Shown here piece by piece: positions 48,501 to 57,300 of a stretch of DNA of 64,000 bases. The first letter of the stretch is position 1. Each line of letters begins with the position of its first letter. Under the pieces are notes generated by a model. It was not told the DNA's origin and searched no databases. It saw nothing but the letters and a program-made list of their open reading frames with translations. Where the stretch lies: contig JABMCL010000953.1 in assembly GCA_018857735.1 (NCBI GenBank), positions 355,001 to 419,000 on the forward strand. The letters run 5' to 3'. This stretch comes from Alviniconcha marisindica (lineage: Eukaryota; Mollusca; Gastropoda; Provannidae). The translations under genes were made by a program, and so were the position numbers.

Positions 48501-51500
48501 AACAAAGTGAAGGTGTGGTGTACACTGTCATCAGACAATGAACAAAGTGAGGGTGTACACTGCCATCAGACAGAGCATCAGATGGTGAACAAAGTGGCGC
48601 TGAGGTTTGCACTAGATACATTGCATCTGATGATGAACAGTCAGTCGCAGATTGCACACAGTTTACCCCTCCTTGATAGAGGCTTCCCAAAATGGCTTAC
48701 TCAGAGTATGTAACATGTCTGGTCTAAGAAGCCAAGACTACTCAAACACACATATTCTTCTTAGCATCATCAGTGATCACAGGTATCATCTGAAGAAGGA
48801 TGATGATGCATGTCTCCCTCTAGCTCGACAACACTCATGCTACATGTTTTCACCACCGACGCACTGTCGACAGTTGATATTCTGTTGTGTGCCTGGCAAT
48901 GCCAACCTTCACCCACATTTCCATCCCACAATGCCAGAGACTAAGGCTAGCAGTCCACCAGAAATTGGTATCAGACATCAAACGCATTGTCCTATCACAG
49001 TGTCTGACAGTGGGCCACAGTGAACTGCCCCCTTCACCATCCCAACACGCAATGCTTTGTCCTGCCCTAGTGCCTCACAGTGATGGTCTTAGTGAACCGC
49101 CCCCTTTACCACCTCACACTGCAAAATGCAGAGATAGTACATCATCCCCTCTATCATCCCACACTGCAAAATGCAGAGATAGAACATCATCCCCTTTACC
49201 ATGCCACACTGCAAAATGCAGTGGTAGTACATCATCCCTTTTACCATCCAACACTGTAAAATGCAGAGATAGTACATTATCCCCTTTACCATCCCACACT
49301 GTAAAATGCAGTGATAGTACATCATCCCTTTTACCATCCCACACTGCAAAATGCAGAGATAGTACATTATCCCCTTTACCATCCCACACTGTAAAATGCA
49401 GTGATAGTACATCATCCCTTTTACCATCCCACACTGCAAAATGCAGAGATAGTACATTATCCCCTTTACAATCCCACACTGTAAAATGCAGTGGTAGTGC
49501 GTCTCCCCATTAACAATCCCACACTGTAAAATGCAGAGATAGTGTGTCCCCCCATTAACAATCCCACTGTAAAATGCAGTGATAGTGTGTCCCCCCATTA
49601 ACAATCTCACACTGTAAAATGCAGTGATAGTGCATCCCCCCCATTAAAAATCCCACATTGTAAAATGCAGTGATAGTGTGTCCCCCCATTAACAATCCCA
49701 CACTGTAAAATGCAGTGATAGTGCATCCCCCCATTAAAAATCCCACTGTAAAATGCAGTGATAGTGTGTCCCCCCATTAACAATCACACTGTAAAATGCA
49801 GTGATAGTGCATCCCCCCATTAAAAATCCCACATTGTAAAATGCAGTGATAGTGCGTCCCCCCATTAACAATCCCACACTGTAAAATGCACAGGTGTGTG
49901 AGACTGCACTTCAGCTCCTGCAATCGTACAGTGAGGACTGAGGGCCAAGGTCAGACTGAGTACGCACCACAAAGAACATCTGTCGGCCGTCTTTGTGGGG
50001 CAGGAGGAAGAGACGCAGGATGGTGGTGTAGGGAATCTTGTAGTCAAATGTCTTGCCGTGCAGCTGAAGGAACGTTGGGTACAACTTGATGTCATACCGA
50101 CCTCTGCAATCACAAACAAAATCACATTCACAAATATGTTTTTTTGTGTGTGGCCTTTTTAATGTGCATAAATCTTAAAACTCAAAGCCTCCAACTATAT
50201 GTCTTTGATAATGCCATTATCTATGGTATGCTGGTCACAATTTCTGCCCAAGTTGTTAGAAGCATGGTTAGTTGCTTCAGATCCTTAAGGCCTCCACCTG
50301 CACAACGCCCCCCAATACACAAGCCCCCCCCCCCCCCCCCCAACCTGCACAATGCCCCCCACCTGCACAACGCATCCCACCTGCACAACCTGGTGTTGAA
50401 CACCAACGCACACATGATAAAAAAAACTTCATTCTTTCACACCCAGATGAAAACTCGAATGTCACGGATATGGTGCTATTTAATTCAGTTTGTGGAACAG
50501 CTGAACTGTTCATGCTATGCTTCAACTGCAAAATTCATGGCTTTGCTCTTTCTTGCACTTCAGTCCCCGCATCTGGAATAATCTCCTCAAAGACGTTAGA
50601 CACTCTGCTACTCTCTATATGAAAAACTACATTTCTATTCCATCTTTTGTTTGTTCTTTCTTTTTTCCTTTAGTGGCGTTGCAAAATGCACATTTCACAC
50701 ACACAATTACAATTTAAGCATAGAAATGTTTCCTCTTTCAAAAAAGGTGCCATTCTTCAACTTGTGTTAAAAGCCTGCAGTAAACTCCACACCTACCTTG
50801 GCGTGAGACATTGCACCTCAGACAGTGTGACGATAGCATCACCAGTAGCCTGGATGATGTCCGCACAGTCCAGCACTTTACTGTAGAATTCCTGTCAACA
50901 TAAAGCATTATCACAGCCTGGATGATGTCTGCACAGTCCAGCACTTTACTGTAGAATTCCTGTCAACATAAAGCATTATCACAGCCTGGATGATGTCCGC
51001 ACAGTCCAGCACTTTACTGTAGAATTCCTGTCAACATAAAGCATTATCACAGCCTGGATGATGTCCGCACAGTCCAGCACTTTACTGTAGAATTCCTGTC
51101 AACATAAAGCATTATCACAGCTTGGATGATGTCCGCACAGTCCAGCACTTTACTGTAGAATTCCTGTCAACATAAAGCATTATCACAGCTTGGATGATGT
51201 CCGCACAGTCCAGCACTTTACTGTAGAATTCCTGTCAACATAAAGCATTATCACAGCTTGGATGATGTCTGCACAGTCCAGCACTTTACTGTAGCGCTCT
51301 TGTCAGTGTCAAGCACACAGTTCAAACCCAATGATAATCAGATGACATCCACACAGTTCAGCACTTCTACAAATGACATTTTGTTTGTGAGGGTCACACC
51401 CAGTGTTTTTTCCAGCAATGTGTAAGGGGATAGGGGACAGCGCAGGATGGGCAGGTTCTGTTCAGAGGTCACTCTGACCTAAACAAGCGATGTAGAGGCC

Positions 51501-54351
51501 AAGGAAAGGCAGGCCGAGTGGCTGACCCCATAGCAGACTGCAGGTGTCAGAAGCAGGGGGCGCCAACCGTGGCGTGGCTAAGTTTGAGACTTTACCTGCA
51601 CTGGGTCGTTGTCTGGGTTGCTGGCGTCGCCTGGCACGTGGAACCTCAGTTCCATCAGGTTGACGGCAGCATCGTCATTCTGGTGAAACTCCAGCGTCAC
51701 CTCGTTCTTGCTTGTCGTCGTGTGGGACACGTTTGTCAGAGGAACTTCAAAAACAAGGTTTTTGTCCACTTCAAAATTCAAGGAGTTCCCTGGTAGAGAG
51801 AGAAAAGAAAAACCAGTTGACAGCACTGTTAACCAGTCTCACTCTAAGGCCAATGCTGTACACAGTGACTTCTGACCGTTAGATGTTTTGTCAGGCTGCT
51901 CTTTATCAATCACTTGATGCTACCATTTTTTTTTTTAAATCCAAAATAAATACTGAAAACAATTTAAAATACTGATCTGTTGTCATCTGGCAGTTTAAAA
52001 TGTTCTGGGTTTTTTCAAGGGGGAGGGGGGTGCAAGTCAGGGTTATGGTTAGGTCCGACCTTTTTAACAAACAGTTTAGACACATTAAGCATAAAAATGA
52101 AGTGCTAGCAACATCGCCGCTTTTGCCAGCTCTTGCACTGGAATGGCCAACTTGGTTCTGCTGTGGAAAACAATCATGTGCCATAAAATGAAGATCTATC
52201 AATGACAAACAAGCACACATGCATACCAATATACACGTACACCCACAGAGAAAGAAAGATTCAGGACCTACAATGTTACAAAAGATGAATTAAAGAAAAA
52301 CAATTCACAGATATCTGAACACGGGTTGCGGGTAGGGTCTCTTGACTTAGCTGAGTGCCACATGAACCCCTGCCCCAAACTGGGCAGTGGGGCACAGGGT
52401 CAACCCCTGCCCCAAACTGGGCAGTGGGGCACAGGGTCAACCCCTGCCCCAAACTGGTCAGCGGGGCACAGGCCAGGTGTGGAACATCAACCCCTGCCCC
52501 GAACTGGGCAGTGGGGCACAGACATGCAACATCAACCCCTGCCCCGAACTGGGCAGCGGGGCACAGACGTTCAACATCAACCCCTGCCCCAAACTGGGCA
52601 GCGGGGCATAGGACGTGCAACATCAACCCCTGCCCCAAACTGGGCAGCGGGACACAGGACGTGCAACATCAACCCCTGCCCCAAACTGGGCAGCGGGACA
52701 CAGGACGTGCAACATCAACCCCTGCCCCAAACTGGGCAGCGGGGCACAGACGTGCAACATCAACCCCTGCCCCAAACTGGGCAGCGGGGCACAGGATGTG
52801 CAACATCAACCCCTGCCCCAAACTGGGCAGCGGGGCACAGGACGTGCAACATCAACCCCTGCCCCAAACTGGGCTGTGGGGCACAAAACGCGGAACTGCT
52901 GATGCCATTTTCCACAATGTTATTGCTCGCTGACTGAAATACAGAGAAAAAGCAAAGGAGGCACATTTGTGATGGTGCTGTTGTAGCAGCAGCTGATTTC
53001 TTTTAAAGTTAAAAAACAACAACAACAAAACATGTTCAATGGAGATTTGAACCTGGACCACTGGTGAGAGTCCAGAGTGCTAACCATTAGACCACAGAGC
53101 TACCTGACAAATGGTAACAGAGTGAAGTTTATAACAACCTCCACTTGCGTCACAGCGACTTGTTCGCTTCAATCATCTAGAGCACTACGTTTGCTTTTCT
53201 TCTACATTTCAATCAAAAACAAAGCAGGATCTGGTGTCTGCACTACATGTGCTTGGTCCAAACTGATCTCATCCACTCCACCCTGTCACCAAAGGGTCTT
53301 ATGTGGAGCCAAGTGCAGTGAGCTAATGTCTAATGATGAGCCAAGGTACATCTTACCCACGTCACGCATCCCACCAGCAGCCGGTAAGCTGCAAGCTGCA
53401 GTCAGACTCCAGCGAGATGCACATGCAGCACAGTGTCAGCCAAAATCTTGGTATTAATAGGCATTGACCACTGCAGTTTCTTCGCCAAACGAAGATGACA
53501 CGCTGACGGCTGTCACTACAACTCGTTCTCAAACCTGGCATCTTGAGCTTGCCAGTCCAATGACGATGACAACTTTCAGTTTTACTGTCATTCCAGGCCA
53601 GTCATACTAGTTGCATGAAAACAATAACTGTCACCATCACTCATTGTCACACCTGGCAGTTGAACCTGTTGGTCAAGTGACAATGGCACCCATCACTCAC
53701 CATCACACCTGAACCTGTTGCCAAGTGACGGTGGCACCCATGACTCACCTTCAAACCTGGCAGTTAACCTGCTGGCCAAGTGACGGTGGCACCCATGACT
53801 CACCTTCAAACCTCGCAGTTAACCTGCTGGCCAAGTGACGGTGGCACCCATGACTCACCTTCAAACCTGGCAGTTAACCCGCTGGCCAAGTGACGGTGGC
53901 ACCCATGACTCACCTTCAAACCTCGCAGTTAACCTGTTGGTCAAGGGGTGGCACCCATGACTCACCTTCAAACCTGGCCAGGCCCCAGTTCCAGCCCTTG
54001 ATGGACATGTCCACTTTCTCCAGAGACGTCTCATAGAAATCATCCAGGAACTTGTTAAGGCGGTCAAAGTCCTACATACAACATGAAGAAACCAAACCAA
54101 ATATCCGACATTTTTTAAAATATAATTCACATGTTTTCTTTTTTACAAGTACAAAATTATATCTTATACATTTTCTTTTCTTGTATTTTATCTTAAGCAG
54201 AACTTTCTTTTCATGTATAATATAAGGTTGAAGAAACAGAAAAAAAGTTGTTTTTACGCAAAATTAAACCCTCTGCTCAAATCCCCTGCGTTTATTATAA
54301 TTATGCAAAAAAAATTGTGTTTAAATGAAAGGCATTAACTTAAACTTTAAG

Positions 54352-54387
<36 letters not shown>

Positions 54388-57300
54388 CTTTATAGTTTAA
54401 GCTCTCTCTCACTTGATCTCTGTCTCCCTAATGTTGCTGTCTCCCTGATGCTGGGGGTGAAGTCAGAACATATCAACTCCGACAACTGCCAGGCCAGGGT
54501 GGGCGACAATGCCGACACTGAATAAGGTCAGCAGTAATTCGCCTATGTCAGTTTCTGGCTGCATTATTAGTTTCCCACTGATCGTTTACATGCGGGCCCA
54601 ACCACATTTCACAGAACGGCATCATGTCATGAAAGCTGGAAAGACAACACAGAAAACTCTCTAAGTTCATTTTTTCATCGTCACAAGTTCCTTCCACTAG
54701 CTCTGGGTCTGAGCCAATGGGCACACAGGATTTTGTCCTCGCCCTCAAAGGACGAGACTGGAATTGACACCACAACCGTAAGATCACAGAGAGTGAGGAG
54801 AAAGCTGTACTTGTGCCCAAAGGACTTGACACCACTACCCTAACGGTAATACCATGGAGAGTGAGGAGAACGTTGAACTTGTGCCCAAAGGACTTGACAC
54901 CACTACCCTAACGGTAATACCATGGACAGTGAGGAGAACGTTGAACTAATGGTAATACCATGGACAGTGAGGAGAACGTTGAACTTGTGCCCAAAGGACT
55001 TGACGCCACTACCCTAACGGTAATACCATGGACAGTGAGGAGAACATTGAACTTGTGCCCAAAGGACTTGACACCACTACCCTAACGGTAATACCATGGA
55101 CAGTGAGGAGAACATTGAACTTGTGCCCAAAGGACTTGACACCACTATCCTAACGGTAATACCATGGACAGTGAGGAGAACATTGAACTTGTGCCCAAAG
55201 GACTTGACACCACTACCCTAACGGTAATACCATGGAGAGTGAGGAGAACATTGAACTTGTGCCCAAAGGACTTGACACCACTACCCTAACGGTAATACCA
55301 TGGAGAGTGAGGAGAACGTTGAACTTGTGCCCAAAAGACCTGACGCCACTACCCTAACGGTAATACCATGGACAGTGAGGAGAATGTTGAACTTGCAGCA
55401 CAAACCATAACTTAATTCCAGCTGGTAACCTCTCGACTCCCTGTCCAGAGCCTCCACCTGTGCGCCACAGCTCTGACTCCCTGTCCAGAGCCTCCACCTG
55501 TGCGCCACAGCTCTGACTCCCTGTCCAGAGCCTCCACCTGTGCGCCACAGCTCTGACTCCCTGTCCAGAGCCTCCACCTGTGCGCCACAGCTCTGACTGC
55601 CTGAGCATAGCAAACAGGGGGACCCTCGCCCAGCTGCAAGCCCAACGCCACATGGCACTGTGTTCACTGTCAGTCTCAGTGGAATGCATAATATTTTGAG
55701 GTCAATTCCATTTCTGGTGTTTAAACAAATGTAAATTTTAATTTGCCTCATTTGACTGTATACACATAATAATGATACTTCTCACTATGAAGGTCTTGCT
55801 CTGAATCCACCAGTCTTTTGCGCTAGTTCTTTTTATTTATTTTTTATTTTTACTTCAGCTTGTTGGCCAAAGATGGCAGCTTTTCACACAAAACATTGGG
55901 ACACTGAGGTTGGCTGAAGCTGCTAGGGTCATGGGCAGCCTTCAAATTGAAACCTCTCTTGAAGCCTTACCGTTTCTTTGAATCCATCGTATCTGTGAAT
56001 GTTGCCACTCTTGAGCACCAGTTTCAGGCAGTGTCCCCTGGCGCGTTTCAGCCACTGACACTTGTCCAACTCTGAGCTCTGGAACTGGTCTACTTTGCCC
56101 GTCTTGTTGTTCTTGAAAATAATGCTGTTGCGCTGTAGCTTCAATCGTCCAGGATTCTGCACAAACAGGTGAGATAAGTACAGAAAATAAAATAATTGAC
56201 TAGTCTTTTTTGTTTTTTGTTGCTGCTGTTGTTGTTTTGAGGGGGGGGGGGAGAGGGGGGGTATTTTGATTATTCCACAACATTCTATGGTAGTTCACTG
56301 CCCATGTCAGTTTCCACATACATAACTAGCTTTCTGCCATTCATATGCGTACAGGACTGACCACATGTCGCAGCTCAGCATGATTATGCTGCAAAAGACA
56401 ATGTGGGCAACACTGATTTGGCTTTTCTGCAGTCCTGACTATATTTATTGGATCAGCCAGGTCCTCCCACTAGCTCTGAGCCGGTTGACAACAGGCAGCC
56501 TACTCAAGAAGGTCAACAAACCAGCCAGGAATCAGTCATACCATCAGGCACTGTGGGTAAACAAAAAAGATATTTCCATGGAGGGTCCTGATCTTGAGGA
56601 TACTGGAAGTAGGCTTGCACAGAATTCTACAGTATGCATGAGAGACAGAATTTCTACTAAAGTACTAGGTATGCGAGGATTGTTCTTAAAAAAAATCTTT
56701 ATCAGTGTCACTTGTCAGTGTGTGTAGCATCATATTTGGTTGTACGCATTTTCCCCCCAAGGCCAAGACACTACATCTGCTGTATGCAAGTTCTAAAATG
56801 TGTATGCATTTTCTTTGCAACCCCTGCTAGTGTTGTGTTAGTTACTGATGATGTGCCCTTCTGCATGTAAATTTGTTGCATCTTTGATCTGGATGAGAAT
56901 ACCTCAAACTGTCAAAGGGTTTGAATTAAATGATGTACACTGCGTCAGTACTCACTTTTCTCATGTTTCAAATTTTGATAAGAATATATATATATTTAGT
57001 GTCATTTCAAAGGATCACAATGCAACACTGAAGACCACAAACACATACAGTGATACACCTTTCCTGAATCACTAACTGAGGCCTGAGCTGAAATCTTGAA
57101 CTGTGCATTTTACAAGCTTGTATAAACTATAATGTAAGACTTCAAAACATCACACTGACAATTTGAGGTGTTTTCCTACCACTGTAAGTGTTGTCATTGG
57201 CATTACCCCCCTCCCCCCCTCCACTGTAACAGTGTTGCCATTGGCATTACCCCCCTCCACTGTAACAGTGTTGTCATTGGCATTACCCCCCCCCCCCCCC

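Noticed and set aside
53036..53106. Functional tRNA-Gln gene
   Set aside because: The anticodon arm is two bases short and the acceptor stem does not pair, so it was listed as tRNA-derived.
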